DNA from: Pseudomonadota bacterium
GTDB taxonomy: Bacteria; Pseudomonadota; Alphaproteobacteria; Caulobacterales; Caulobacteraceae
Assembly: GCA_020161365.1 (NCBI GenBank)
Contig: JAIUNU010000008.1
Location: 1 to 64,000 of the forward strand
DNA length: 64,000 nt
Reading direction: 5' to 3'
Shown here: positions 53,213 through 61,603 of the stretch, one piece after another
How positions within the stretch are numbered: position 1 is the stretch's first letter
How the letters are laid out: each line of letters starts with the position of its first letter
The notes under the pieces: generated by a model
Seen by the model: the letters and a program-made list of their open reading frames with translations, nothing else
Database searches by the model: none
What the model was told of the DNA's origin: nothing
Translations under genes and position numbers: made by a program

Positions 53213-54178
53213 ATGGGCCTGCGCACGCCGCTCTGCGATCTGCTGGAGATCGAGCATCCGATCCTACTGGCCGGCATGGGCGGGGTGTCCTACGCGCCGC
53301 TGGCTGCGGCCGTCTCCAACGCCGGCGGCTATGGCGTGCTGGGCATGGCCGGCACCAGTCCGGACTTCATCCGCGCCCAGATGCGCGAGGTCAAAAGCCT
53401 GACCGACAAGCCCTTCGGCGTCGACTTGCTGGCCGCCACCCCGGACGCCCTGACCGCCAGCGTTGATGTCATCATCGCAGAGGGCGCCTCGTCCTTCGTC
53501 GCAGGCCTGGGCGTGCCGATGCCGATCATCGAGCGACTCAAGGCCGCCGGTCTGAAGGTGATGGTCGTCTGCGGCGCGGTGAAACATGCGGTCAAGGCCG
53601 AGCAGGCCGGCTGCGATGCGGTCATCTGTCAGGGCGGCGAAGGCGGCGGCCACACGGGTCTTGTCGGCACCCTGCCGCTGGTGGCGCAGGCGGTCGAGGC
53701 GGTGAAGATCCCGGTGGTCGCCGCCGGCGGCCTGCATGACGGACGAGGTCTGGCGGCGGCCCTGGCCTTGGGCGCGCAGGGCGTCTGGATGGGAACGCGG
53801 TTCATCGCCTCGCACGAGGCGCACGCCGGGGACCTCTACCGTCAGGCGGTGGTCGAGGCGGCCGACGAGGACACCGTCCGCACCCGCTGCTACTCCGGCA
53901 AGCCGATGCGGGTGAAGAAGAACCCCTATGTCGATGACTGGGAGTCGCGCCCGGGCGATATCCAGCCCTTCCCGCAGCAGGCCATGGTCTCGATCCGCAA
54001 CGGCGCCATGGGCGGTATCGGTGGCCAGATCGAGGGGCTGGACGCCGACAAGTCGTGCTTCGCCATGGGCCAGAGCGCCGGCGGCGTGCGCGAGGTCCTG
54101 CCGGCCGGCGAGATCGTGACGCGGCTGATGGCGGAGGCCGAGGCGGCGCTGACCAAGGCCTCGTCCTTCAGGACCTAA
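53213..54178 (+). CDS. Nitronate monooxygenase (2-nitropropane dioxygenase family)
   Basis: FMN-dependent TIM-barrel protein of 321 aa. The N-terminus LCDLLEIEHPILLAGMGGVSYAPLAAAVSNAGGYGVLG is diagnostic. The FMN-phosphate and catalytic-His block QGGEGGGHTGLVGTLPL lies near 141-157, followed by IPVVAAGGLHDGRGLAAALALGA. It oxidises alkyl nitronates such as propionate-3-nitronate, or acts as a related flavin oxidase. ATG start with GGGGAG upstream. Its end overlaps the convergent Crp/Fnr gene by 4 bases. Confidence 0.92.
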   Translation: MGLRTPLCDLLEIEHPILLAGMGGVSYAPLAAAVSNAGGYGVLGMAGTSPDFIRAQMREVKSLTDKPFGVDLLAATPDALTASVDVIIAEGASSFVAGLGVPMPIIERLKAAGLKVMVVCGAVKHAVKAEQAGCDAVICQGGEGGGHTGLVGTLPLVAQAVEAVKIPVVAAGGLHDGRGLAAALALGAQGVWMGTRFIASHEAHAGDLYRQAVVEAADEDTVRTRCYSGKPMRVKKNPYVDDWESRPGDIQPFPQQAMVSIRNGAMGGIGGQIEGLDADKSCFAMGQSAGGVREVLPAGEIVTRLMAEAEAALTKASSFRT

Positions 54179-54927
54179 AGCTCGACCTTCGGCAACAGGC
54201 GATGGAAATGGGCCTCGACGGCGTCGTGGCATTCGCAGGCCCGCTTTTCGAGGGCGGAGCGATCCAGAACCTCCACCCGGCCCCGGCCGATGTGAATGAT
54301 CCCGGCGTCCTGCAGCGTCCGCGCCACGGCGCTGATCGTCGTGCGCTGGACGCCCAGCATCTGGGCCAGGGTCTCCTGGGTCAGGCGGATCGGCTCGTCA
54401 CCCGAACGGTCATGGGCGAAGAGCAGCCAGCGACAGGCCCGCTGCTCGATCGGGTGCAGCGCGTTGCACGCGACCAGCTGCATCATCTGGGCGATCATCA
54501 CGTCGGCATAGCGATCGAACAGGTCGCCGACGGCCGGAACCCGAGTCTTCACCTCTTCCAGCCGCGCGGTCGGCAGGCTGAAGGCCTGACCCGGCGTGCG
54601 CACCACCGCGCGGCCGTAGGCGGGCTTGTAGCCGGCGCTGACCACGCCGCCGATCGCGCCCTCAAGACCGACGCTGGCCGCTTCGATCTCCTGCCCGTCG
54701 GGCGAAACCACCAGCAGCGAAACCTGCGTCGGTCCGCACGGCAGGTAGGTGGTTTCGACATCGTCGCCGACATCGAACAGCAGGTCGTCACTGGCGAGGT
54801 CGACCGACGTCAGGTGCGGCGCAAGCTCGGCCAGGGCGTCGGGGCGCAGGGCCGCGAGCAGACGATTGGCGGAGAAAGGCGCAGCCTCAGCCTCGGCGGC
54901 GCGGACAAGGCGGGTAATGGCGGTCAT
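54175..54927 (-). CDS. Crp/Fnr family transcriptional regulator
   Basis: The ATG at 54927 (MTAITRLVRAAE) has GGGGAGG at normal spacing and gives 250 aa; the longer frame from 54972 is less likely. The N-terminal cyclic-nucleotide-type beta-roll (about 30-150) has the VVSPDGQEIEAASVGLEGAIGG block. The C-terminal helix-turn-helix (about 175-235) contains RLTQETLAQMLGVQRTTISAVARTLQDAGII. No Fnr-type cysteine cluster is visible, so the signal is unknown. Confidence 0.9.
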   Translation of the reverse strand: MTAITRLVRAAEAEAAPFSANRLLAALRPDALAELAPHLTSVDLASDDLLFDVGDDVETTYLPCGPTQVSLLVVSPDGQEIEAASVGLEGAIGGVVSAGYKPAYGRAVVRTPGQAFSLPTARLEEVKTRVPAVGDLFDRYADVMIAQMMQLVACNALHPIEQRACRWLLFAHDRSGDEPIRLTQETLAQMLGVQRTTISAVARTLQDAGIIHIGRGRVEVLDRSALEKRACECHDAVEAHFHRLLPKVEL

Positions 54928-55040
54928 CGGAACCTCCCCTGAAGCTCTGTCCGTATGAAGCGCGCCACGCACGGCTTAGTTTCCCATGGACGACGAGACT
55001 CTTCCGAAGCACGCTCCGGCGGACGCGGGGGGAGAAAGCG

Positions 55041-55580
55041 ATGATCGCGCGAAAGCATCTGCGGCGGCGGCTCAGCCAATACGGGGCGCTTTGGCTGGGC
55101 GGGTTTGTCGGCACGCTTCTGGTGATGGCCGTCCTGGTCTTCGGTATCCGCACGCCGTTGGCCGCGGCAGCCGATCTTGTGCTGCCGGTGGCTCTGGGCC
55201 TGCTGGGGCTGGCGGTGATCGCCGGCGTGGGCGTCACGGTGGTCAGGGACGTCGGCCTTTCGACCAAGTCGCTGATCACCGCGCTGGCGCTCTTGCTGCT
55301 GCTGCCCTTGCTGTGGGCGCCGGTGCTGGCGGTGGTGGTCACCGCAGCGATCGCCGGGGCGTCGGTCGAGTACTCCACGGTCTATGCGGACTTTCGCATC
55401 GCGGTCAGCAACCTGATCTATCCGCTGGCCGCCATGCTGGGCGAAGACCCTCTGGTCAGCCTGATCTGGCAGGCTTTCCAGGTCGTCGCGTCCGTCGTCG
55501 GCGCGATCGCCTCAGCCTTGCAGGTCTGGCGCTTCATCAAGCCGCTGCTCTACGGCCCCGAGGATCCCGAAGCCGCCTAG
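55041..55580 (+). CDS. Multi-pass membrane protein, unknown function
   Basis: Protein of 179 aa with GGGGGGAG eight bases before the ATG. Four to five hydrophobic segments are visible: about 18-37, 44-67, 77-105 (SLITALALLLLLPLLWAPVLAVVV), and an amphipathic region near 125-160. The segment AIAGASVEYSTVYADFRIAVSNLIYPLAAMLGEDP is distinctive but not recognised. Divergent from the Crp/Fnr gene, separated by 113 bases. A longer overlapping frame (54986-55630) is arginine/glycine-rich and rejected. Confidence 0.72.
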   Translation: MIARKHLRRRLSQYGALWLGGFVGTLLVMAVLVFGIRTPLAAAADLVLPVALGLLGLAVIAGVGVTVVRDVGLSTKSLITALALLLLLPLLWAPVLAVVVTAAIAGASVEYSTVYADFRIAVSNLIYPLAAMLGEDPLVSLIWQAFQVVASVVGAIASALQVWRFIKPLLYGPEDPEAA

Positions 55581-55626
55581 ACCCTGCCTGGCTTGGATGG
55601 AAGCCTCCAAACCAGATCAATGGGCG

Positions 55627-55836
55627 TTAGCTGAGAAGCGTCGGACCTGGAAAAACCCAGTCGTCCTCCTGCTCATGCAGCATCACTGGCAGGCCGACGC
55701 CCGCCGGGAACTCGGCCAGTCGCCGGACAGCCGCCTGGGCCTGGCTTCGCGTCTCATAGGCGCCGAACCGAAGGTTTTCACCGACGATCGCCCAATGGTC
55801 GCCGACGCGCACGACGCCGTAGTGCACCTCAGTCAT
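55627..55836 (-). CDS. Small conserved protein (DUF2188-like)
   Basis: The ATG at 55836 is preceded by GGAGG seven bases upstream and gives 69 aa. The sequence HYGVVRVGDHWAIVGENLRFGAYETRSQAQAAVRRLA has the strand-strand-helix pattern of small DUF2188-type proteins. No signal or membrane segment. The function is unknown. The frame upstream of this ATG is not coding-like. Confidence 0.72.
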   Translation of the reverse strand: MTEVHYGVVRVGDHWAIVGENLRFGAYETRSQAQAAVRRLAEFPAGVGLPVMLHEQEDDWVFPGPTLLS

Positions 55837-56014
55837 GGTCAGACCTCCTTGCAATATCCACAGGGAAAACCCGAACCGTGGCGATCGCAAGGCCTTTATC
55901 GGTCGAGCTTTTTGCTTTCTGGCGGCGAAGTTTGTCCCCAAGCGACGCCGCGTCCGCTCGCCCGTTGGGCGGCGTGGTCGTGACAGCGGCCCGGGAGTTG
56001 GCGATAAAAGGTCC

Positions 56015-56443
56015 ATGTCGCGTCCGCTTCTCATCGGCGTCCTGTTGGCGAGCCTCGTCGCCGTTCCGGTCCTGGCCCAGGAAAGGCCGCCCGAAGACCG
56101 TCAGCGCCTGCTGGATCTGGCCTATGCGCTGGGCGAGAGCCACGCCCTGCGCCAGACCTGCCAGGGCGAGGGCGACCAGTACTGGCGCTCGCGGATGGTG
56201 CGGCTGACCGAGGTGGAACAGGCCGACCAGGCCTTCGACGCCCAGATGCGCGAACGCTTCAACACCGGCTTCGCCTCGCGTCGCAGCGAGTACCCGCTGT
56301 GCGACGAGGCCAGCCGCAAGGCCGAGCAGGCGGTGGCGCGCAAAGGCCAGGCCCTGGCCCAGAAGCTGTCCCAGGCCATGCGCGAGGTTCACCGCGCCGC
56401 AGCGTCACCGGATTTCATGGCGGACGAAGCGCGAGCGCGCTAA
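56015..56443 (+). CDS. Small exported protein, TIGR02301-like
   Basis: The ATG at 56015 gives 142 aa with a signal peptide (MSRPLLIGVLLASLVAVPVLAQ). The mature part begins ERPPEDRQRLLDLAYALGESHALRQTCQGEGDQYWRSRM, a pattern I associate with the alphaproteobacterial TIGR02301 family. Two further Cys-containing helices follow (SEYPLCDEASRKAEQAV). It is predicted periplasmic and all-helical. The function is unknown. It lies 35 bases ahead of the SPFH-family gene on the same strand. Confidence 0.8.
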   Translation: MSRPLLIGVLLASLVAVPVLAQERPPEDRQRLLDLAYALGESHALRQTCQGEGDQYWRSRMVRLTEVEQADQAFDAQMRERFNTGFASRRSEYPLCDEASRKAEQAVARKGQALAQKLSQAMREVHRAAASPDFMADEARAR

Positions 56444-56478
56444 CCTCCACCCAACTTCAAGTTGGAGGAGTGACCGTC

Positions 56479-57453
56479 TTGGGCGGCATCGTCGTACTGG
56501 TTTTTCTGGTCTTCGCCTTCGTCCTGCTGTTCAGCGCGATCAAGATCGTGCCGCAGGGGCGCGAGTTCACGGTCGAGCGCTTCGGGCGCTACACCCGAAC
56601 CCTCAAGCCGGGCATCTCGATCCTGACGCCGTTCTTCGAGACGGTGGGCCGCAAGGTCAACATGATGGAGCAGGTCCTGGACGTGCCCCAGCAGGAGGTC
56701 ATCACCAAGGACAACGTGTCGGTGAAGGTCGACGCGATCGTGTTCATCCAGGTCATGGACGCCGCCGCGGCCGCCTACCGGGTCGACAATCTGATGTACG
56801 CCATCACGCAGCTGGCGCAGACGAACCTGCGCACGGTGGTCGGCGCGATGGAGCTGGACGAGGTGCTCAGCCAGCGCGACGCGATCAACACGCGCCTGCT
56901 GTCGACCATCGACCACGCCACGGGCCCCTGGGGGGTGAAGGTCGCGCGGATCGAGATCAAGGATCTGACGCCGCCGGCCGACATCACCAACGCCATGGCT
57001 CGCCAGATGAAGGCCGAGCGCGAACGGCGCGCCGTGATCACCGAGGCCGAGGGCGAGAAGCAGGCCCAGATCGCCCGCGCGGAGGGCCAGAAGCAATCGG
57101 CGATCCTGCAGGCCGAAGGGCGCCGCGAGGCGGCGTTCCGCGACGCCGAGGCCCGCGAGCGGGAGGCCGAGGCCGAGGCCAAGGCGACGGCGGCGGTGTC
57201 CGAGGCGATCGCCAAGGGCGACGTCAACGCGATTAACTACTTCGTGGCCCAAAAGTACGTCGAGGCCTTCGCCGAGCTGGCCAAGAGCCCGCAGCAGAAG
57301 ACCGTGATCGTGCCCGCCGACTTCGCCGGGCTGACCGGCACCGTCGCGGGCGTGGGCGAGCTGATCAAGTCGCTGGGCGCCGACTCGGCGCGTCCGACAC
57401 CGCCGCCGCGCGGCGCGACCAGCGCCCCGCTCGGCGGCAAGCGCGGGGAGTAG
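56479..57453 (+). CDS. SPFH/Band-7 membrane protein (stomatin/QmcA type)
   Basis: I choose the TTG at 56479, with GGAGGAG eight bases upstream, giving 324 aa starting at the membrane helix GGIVVLVFLVFAFVLLFS. The GTG at 56470 sits only two bases from the same purine tract. One N-terminal transmembrane helix is followed by the Band-7 domain (about 20-190; IKIVPQGREFTVERFGRYTRTL, NVSVKVDAIVFIQV). A coiled coil rich in Ala/Glu/Arg follows (about 190-260), then a Pro-rich tail. It forms oligomeric membrane microdomains together with the NfeD protein encoded immediately downstream. Confidence 0.92.
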   Translation: MGGIVVLVFLVFAFVLLFSAIKIVPQGREFTVERFGRYTRTLKPGISILTPFFETVGRKVNMMEQVLDVPQQEVITKDNVSVKVDAIVFIQVMDAAAAAYRVDNLMYAITQLAQTNLRTVVGAMELDEVLSQRDAINTRLLSTIDHATGPWGVKVARIEIKDLTPPADITNAMARQMKAERERRAVITEAEGEKQAQIARAEGQKQSAILQAEGRREAAFRDAEAREREAEAEAKATAAVSEAIAKGDVNAINYFVAQKYVEAFAELAKSPQQKTVIVPADFAGLTGTVAGVGELIKSLGADSARPTPPPRGATSAPLGGKRGE

Positions 57454-57457
57454 ACGG

Positions 57458-57919
57458 ATGGACGCGATCGCCGGCTTCCACGCGCTGCATCCCTTCTGGC
57501 TCTGGCTGGCCGTGGCCGCCGCCTTCCTGGCCGTCGAGGTGGCCACCGGCACGGGCTGGCTGCTGTGGTCGGCCGCCAGCGCCTTCGTCGTGGGGATCAT
57601 CGCCCAGCTTCTGCCCATGAGTTTCGTCATCGAGCTGGGCCTGTTCGCCGCCCTGGCGATCGCCTCGACCTTCCTGGCCAAGCGCTATCTGCGGCCCGTG
57701 CTGGACGCCACGGGACCGGACCTCAACGATCCCCTGCAGCGTCTGGTCGGCCAGCGCGGCCAGGTGCTGTCGACCTTCGAGCAAGGGCGCGGCCGCGTCT
57801 TCATCGACGGCAAGGACTGGGCGGCCGAGACCGACGAGGCGATCCCGGCGATCAGCCAGGAAGTCGTGGTGGTCGGGGTGGACGGCTCCATTCTTAAGGT
57901 GCGCAAGATCCCGGCCTGA
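57458..57919 (+). CDS. NfeD-family protein, partner of the SPFH protein
   Basis: Protein of 153 aa. Three hydrophobic helices (about 8-85, with FWLWLAVAAAFLAVEVATGTGWLLWSAASAFVVGI) are followed by the C-terminal OB-fold domain (about 95-150; LVGQRGQVLSTFEQGRGRVFIDGKDW). This is the short NfeD1b type without a protease domain. It starts 5 bases after the SPFH stop; the pair occurs together widely in bacteria. Confidence 0.92.
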   Translation: MDAIAGFHALHPFWLWLAVAAAFLAVEVATGTGWLLWSAASAFVVGIIAQLLPMSFVIELGLFAALAIASTFLAKRYLRPVLDATGPDLNDPLQRLVGQRGQVLSTFEQGRGRVFIDGKDWAAETDEAIPAISQEVVVVGVDGSILKVRKIPA

Positions 57920-58041
57920 GCCGACTGCTGACAGTTCGCGGCGCGCGGCCCTGTACTTCGCGCGCCGGGACCCCATCTAGGCCGTCATGGGCGGCCAAGG
58001 GGCCGCGCGGCGCTGCATCGCCGCGCGTAAAGGGATAGGGC

Positions 58042-58968
58042 GTGACATCCATCATTTCGGTACAGGGTCTGACCAAGACCTATGCGTCGGGCCATCAGGC
58101 CCTCAAGCGGATCGATCTCGACATCCGACAGGGCGAGATCTTCGCGCTGCTGGGGCCGAACGGGGCGGGCAAGACCACCCTGATCAGCATCATCTGCGGC
58201 ATCGTCAATCCGAGCCAGGGCGTCGTCCTGGCCGACGGTCATGACGTGGTGCGCGACTATCGCGCGGCCCGCGCCAAGATCGGCCTGGTGCCGCAGGAGC
58301 TGAACACCGACGCCTTCGAGACCGTGTGGGCCACAGTCAGCTTCTCGCGCGGCCTGTTCGGCAAGGCGCGCAACGACGCGCTGATCGAGAAGATCCTTCG
58401 CGACCTGTCGCTCTGGGACAAGAAGGACAGCAAGATCATGGCGCTGTCGGGCGGCATGAAGCGCCGGGTGATGATCGCCAAGGCGCTGAGCCACGAGCCG
58501 ACCATCCTGTTCCTGGACGAGCCCACCGCCGGCGTCGACGTCGAGTTGCGCCGCGACATGTGGGAGATGGTCCGCAAGCTGCGCGAAAGCGGCGTCACCA
58601 TCATCCTGACCACCCACTATATCGAGGAGGCCGAGGAGATGGCCGACCGGATCGGGGTGATCAACAAGGGCGAGATCATCCTGGTCGAGGACAAGTCGGT
58701 CCTGATGCGCAAGCTGGGCAAGAAGCAGCTGACCGTGCACCTGAAAGAGCCAATGTCCGCGCTGCCGGCCGCCCTGGCCGACGCCTCGCTCAGCCTGGCC
58801 AATGACGGCGCTGACCTCGTCTACACCTTCGACGCCCAGGCCGAGGACACCGGCATCGCCGATCTGCTGAAGCGCCTCGCCGAGCAGGGGATCGAGTTCA
58901 AGGACCTGAAGACCGACCAGAGCTCGCTAGAAGACATCTTCGTCAGCCTGGTGAGGGCCCCGCAATGA
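58042..58968 (+). CDS. ABC-2 type exporter, ATP-binding protein
   Basis: Protein of 308 aa, GTG start. Walker A is GPNGAGKTT near 38-46, Q-loop VPQELN near 83, signature LSGGMKRR near 136, Walker [14 protein letters not shown] near 155-167 and switch His [15 protein letters not shown] near 193. A C-terminal DUF4162-type regulatory segment ends the protein. It overlaps the permease start by 4 bases. Single ATPase plus single ABC-2 permease suggests export of a polysaccharide, lipid or drug. Confidence 0.95.
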   Translation: MTSIISVQGLTKTYASGHQALKRIDLDIRQGEIFALLGPNGAGKTTLISIICGIVNPSQGVVLADGHDVVRDYRAARAKIGLVPQELNTDAFETVWATVSFSRGLFGKARNDALIEKILRDLSLWDKKDSKIMALSGGMKRRVMIAKALSHEPTILFLDEPTAGVDVELRRDMWEMVRKLRESGVTIILTTHYIEEAEEMADRIGVINKGEIILVEDKSVLMRKLGKKQLTVHLKEPMSALPAALADASLSLANDGADLVYTFDAQAEDTGIADLLKRLAEQGIEFKDLKTDQSSLEDIFVSLVRAPQ

Positions 58969-59726
58969 ACCTCTACGCGATCAAGGCCATCTACCAGTTC
59001 GAGATGGCGCGTTGGTTCCGCACCCTGGCCCAGAGCGTGATCTCGCCGGTGCTGTCGACCAGCCTCTATTTCGTGGTCTTCGGCTCGGCGATCGGCTCGC
59101 GCATGCAGGCCATCGACGGCGTCAGCTATGGCGCGTTCATCGTACCGGGCCTGATCATGCTGTCGCTGCTGAGCGAAAGCATCTCCAACGCCTCGTTCGG
59201 CATCTACATGCCCAAGTGGGCGGGCACGATCTACGAGCTCCTATCGGCGCCGGTGGCCTGGTACGAGACGGTGGCCGGCTATGTCGGCGCGGCGGCGACC
59301 AAGTCGATCTGCCTGGGCCTGCTGATCTTGGCCACGGCGCGGATCTTCGTGCCGTTCGAGATCGCCCACCCGTTCGTGATGCTGCTGTTCCTGGTGCTGA
59401 CCTCGGTCACCTTCAGCCTGTTCGGCTTCATCATCGGCGTCTGGGCCGACGACTTCCAGAAGCTGCAGATCGTGCCGCTGCTGATCGTCACGCCGCTGAC
59501 CTTCCTGGGCGGCAGCTTCTACTCGATCAAGATGTTGCCGGAGATCTGGCAGAAGATCACGCTGTTCAACCCGGTGGTCTATCTGATCAGCGGCTTCCGC
59601 TGGGCCTTCTACGGCCAGTCGGACGTCGGCGTCGGGATCAGCCTGGCCATGACCGCGGTGTTCCTGGCCGCGTGCCTGGGCGCGGTGTGGTGGATCTTCC
59701 GGACGGGGTATCGGCTGAAGGTCTAG
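58965..59726 (+). CDS. ABC-2 type exporter, permease protein
   Basis: Protein of 253 aa with six hydrophobic helices. The N-terminal [31 protein letters not shown] and the central [31 protein letters not shown] (about 183-214) are the ABC-2 membrane family signatures. It works with the ATPase encoded directly upstream. Substrate unknown. It ends 16 bases before a dispersed palindromic repeat. Confidence 0.93.
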   Translation: MNLYAIKAIYQFEMARWFRTLAQSVISPVLSTSLYFVVFGSAIGSRMQAIDGVSYGAFIVPGLIMLSLLSESISNASFGIYMPKWAGTIYELLSAPVAWYETVAGYVGAAATKSICLGLLILATARIFVPFEIAHPFVMLLFLVLTSVTFSLFGFIIGVWADDFQKLQIVPLLIVTPLTFLGGSFYSIKMLPEIWQKITLFNPVVYLISGFRWAFYGQSDVGVGISLAMTAVFLAACLGAVWWIFRTGYRLKV

Positions 59727-59742
59727 GGAGCTGCAAACCCCA

Positions 59743-59855
59743 GTGTCATCCCGGAAGCCTCGTAGAGGCTATCCGGGACCCAGGGGCGGCGCGTACAGAG
59801 TTTCGTCACCCCCTGGGTCCCGGCTCTGCGCTACGCTTCGGCCGGGATGACACGG
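59743..59855. repeat. Long palindromic intergenic repeat, copy 2
   Basis: Terminal arms are GTGTCATCCCGG (from about 59743) and CCGGGATGACAC (ending at about 59855), a perfect 12-base inverted pair. Inner arms CGGGACCCAGGGG and CCCCTGGGTCCCG pair as well. The core is shared with the element at 52058-52170, where the order of flanking blocks is swapped. It lies between the ABC permease and a convergent gene. Confidence 0.85.
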
Positions 59856-59871
59856 GAGGGAGGGCGTCGGT

Positions 59872-60351
59872 CTAGTCTTCCTCGTCTTGGTCGTCGGCCT
59901 CGGCGCTCGACTGGGCCGCCGCCTTCAATCCCTTCATGCCGCCCGCCCTGGAGCCCTTGGCGACCAAGGCGGTCTCGGCGCGGCGAACCATGGCGCGCTC
60001 GCCGTTGAAGGCGGCCAGGGCCAGGCAGGCCTCGAAGAAGCCGGGATCCTCGCGCGTGTCGATCGGGGGCTGCTGGACGACCAGATGCAGGTCGCGGGCG
60101 TGGAGCTTCAGCACCACGTCCATCACCGCCACCAGATCACCGCCCAGGGCGTGCAGGCTGGGAACGGCCAAGACGCCCTGGGGCTCCAGCGCCTCCAAGG
60201 CCCGCTCAAGCCCTGGTCGCACCACGCCCGAGGCCAGACAGCGGTCGCTGAACACCTGCTCGCAACCCAGCAGCAGAAGTCGTTCCTCCTGGGCCGGGCT
60301 GAAGAACACCCCCGGCGCGGGCGGGATGCGGTAGTAGCCGACGCGTTTCAT
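59872..60351 (-). CDS. Degenerate resolvase-like protein (serine-recombinase N-terminal fold without the catalytic serine)
   Basis: The ATG at 60351 (MKRVGYYRIPPAPGV) is chosen; the frame to 60408 adds residues that fall in a perfect inverted repeat. It gives 159 aa. The order of motifs matches resolvase/invertase N-domains: GYYRI, QEERLLLLGCEQVFSD, ASGVVRPGLERALEAL, GVLAVPSLHALGGDLVAVMDVVLKLHARDLHLVV. The catalytic Ser expected after the first Arg is replaced (RIPPAP), so strand cleavage is unlikely. There is no C-terminal DNA-binding domain; a charged tail ends ADDQDEED. Probably a domesticated or regulatory relative. Confidence 0.7.
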   Translation of the reverse strand: MKRVGYYRIPPAPGVFFSPAQEERLLLLGCEQVFSDRCLASGVVRPGLERALEALEPQGVLAVPSLHALGGDLVAVMDVVLKLHARDLHLVVQQPPIDTREDPGFFEACLALAAFNGERAMVRRAETALVAKGSRAGGMKGLKAAAQSSAEADDQDEED

Positions 60352-60400
60352 GCGGGCTGACTCGCAGACCCGCGGCGCCCTGGCGAGGGGAAAACCGCGA

Positions 60401-60428
60401 TCGCCCACAGACTTCGTGGGCGATCATT
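60401..60428 (-). terminator. Inverted repeat, probable terminator between the pseudogene remnant and the resolvase-like gene
   Basis: GATCGCCCAC and GTGGGCGATC form a perfect 10-bp stem with a seven-base loop, extendable by a further GC pair. On the minus strand it is followed by GCGGTTTTCCCC, giving a short U run. It would end the transcript running down from the GlxA-type regulator. Confidence 0.6.
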
Positions 60429-60437
60429 AGGAGCCGG

Positions 60438-60570
60438 CTACAGCGACTCCAAGACGCCAGCGACAAACGCGGGCCATGGCGTGGTCGGACGTCCGATCAG
60501 GCGCGAGAGCTGCCGATCTGGACTGAACAGCGCGCCTTGGGCCGCGCCGATATCGGCTAGCCTCTCGCGA
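60438..60570 (-). pseudogene. C-terminal remnant of an NmrA-like NAD(P)-binding oxidoreductase gene
   Basis: Immediately after the GlxA-type regulator, in another frame, the minus strand translates to a clean terminus: LADIGAAQGALFSPDRQLSRL followed by IGRPTTPWPAFVAGVLESL and a TAG at 60438-60440. The LSRLIGRPTTP block is the conserved end of NmrA/NAD(P)H-binding proteins. The rest of such a gene (about 240 codons) is absent, and the fragment overlaps the last codons of the regulator. The simplest reading is a deletion that joined the regulator to the tail of a former neighbour. Confidence 0.65.
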
Positions 60571-61516
60571 ATCGCGCCCGGTACGCGCCGGGCGTGGTCG
60601 AGAACTGCCGGCGGAAATGATGGCGGAGGGCCGGCGCGCCCAGTCCCACGGCCTCGGCGACCTGATCGACGCCGATGGAGGACGTTTCCAGCAAGTCGCG
60701 GGCGCGATTCAGCCGTTCGGCGAGCAGCCAGCGGGCCGGGGTCTGGCCCGTCGCCGCCTCGAACCGACGCAGGAACGTGCGCGAGCTCATGCCTGCGGCG
60801 GCCGCCAGGGCCCGGATCGTGTGCTCGCCCGAAAGATCGGCCCGCATCCGATCGAGGATCGGCGACAGGCGCGACGCCTCATGGGCGCTCGGCACGGGCC
60901 GCTCGATGAACTGCGCCTGGCCGCCGTCGCGGTGCGGCGGGATCACCAGGCGGCGGGCGACGCTGTTGGCGGCCTCCGGTCCAAAGTCCCGGCGGATCAG
61001 GTGCAGGCCAAGGTCCAGACCCGCCGCGCTGCCGGCCGAGGTCAGGACGTCCCCCTCGTCGACATAGAGCACGTCAGGCAGCACCTCGATCGCGGGATGG
61101 CGCGCGCGCAACGTCTCGGCATAGCGCCAGTGGGTCGTGGCGCGGCGGCCATCCAGCAGGCCTGTGGCCGCCAGGACGAAGACGCCCGAGCAGATCGACA
61201 TCAGCCGCGCGCCGCGCGCGTGGGCGAGCTTCAGAGCCTCGACCAGGGGCTCGGGAACGGGATGCGCCGCACCCCGCCAGCCCGGCGCGACGATGACGCT
61301 GGCCCTTGAAAGCAACGCAAGACCGCCGTCTGCGGCGATCCGCACCCCGCCAAGACCGCGCAGTTCGCCCGGCTCGACCGCGGCCGTCGCGAACCGATAC
61401 CAGCCCTCGCCCATCTCCGGCCTCGGCAGGCCGAACAGTTCGACCGCCACGCCGAACTCGAAGGTGCAAAGGCCGTCATAGGCGAGCACCACGACCAAGG
61501 GTGAGGCGTTTGGCAT
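60557..61516 (-). CDS. GlxA family transcriptional regulator (DJ-1/PfpI plus AraC HTH)
   Basis: I choose the ATG at 61516 (MPNASPLVVVLAYDGL); the frame continues to 61546. This gives 319 aa. The N-terminal DJ-1/PfpI-like domain (about 5-185) has SICSGVFVLAATGLLDGRRATTHW, with Cys at the elbow. The C-terminal AraC DNA-binding domain (about 210-315) has LAAAAGMSSRTFLRRFEAATGQTPARWLLAERLNRARDLLE. It is divergent from a rhodanese gene, a common arrangement, and may regulate it. Its last codons overlap the NmrA-like remnant. Confidence 0.92.
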   Translation of the reverse strand: MPNASPLVVVLAYDGLCTFEFGVAVELFGLPRPEMGEGWYRFATAAVEPGELRGLGGVRIAADGGLALLSRASVIVAPGWRGAAHPVPEPLVEALKLAHARGARLMSICSGVFVLAATGLLDGRRATTHWRYAETLRARHPAIEVLPDVLYVDEGDVLTSAGSAAGLDLGLHLIRRDFGPEAANSVARRLVIPPHRDGGQAQFIERPVPSAHEASRLSPILDRMRADLSGEHTIRALAAAAGMSSRTFLRRFEAATGQTPARWLLAERLNRARDLLETSSIGVDQVAEAVGLGAPALRHHFRRQFSTTPGAYRARFARG

Positions 61517-61603
61517 GATCTTTACGGTCAATGTCGATCTTGCCAACTAACGCCGAAGCCCGGGCCACGGCAAGTATGGCGGCGTCCGCAAACGGAGGCC
61601 GTC

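Noticed and set aside
54986..55630. Frame of 214 codons overlapping the membrane protein at 55041-55580
   Set aside because: Composition is arginine/glycine-rich without hydrophobic segments, whereas the other frame has a strong ribosome-binding site and clear membrane helices.
59872..60351. Mobile element or prophage indicated by the resolvase-like gene
   Set aside because: No transposase, integrase, att-like direct repeats or phage genes surround it, and the catalytic serine is missing.
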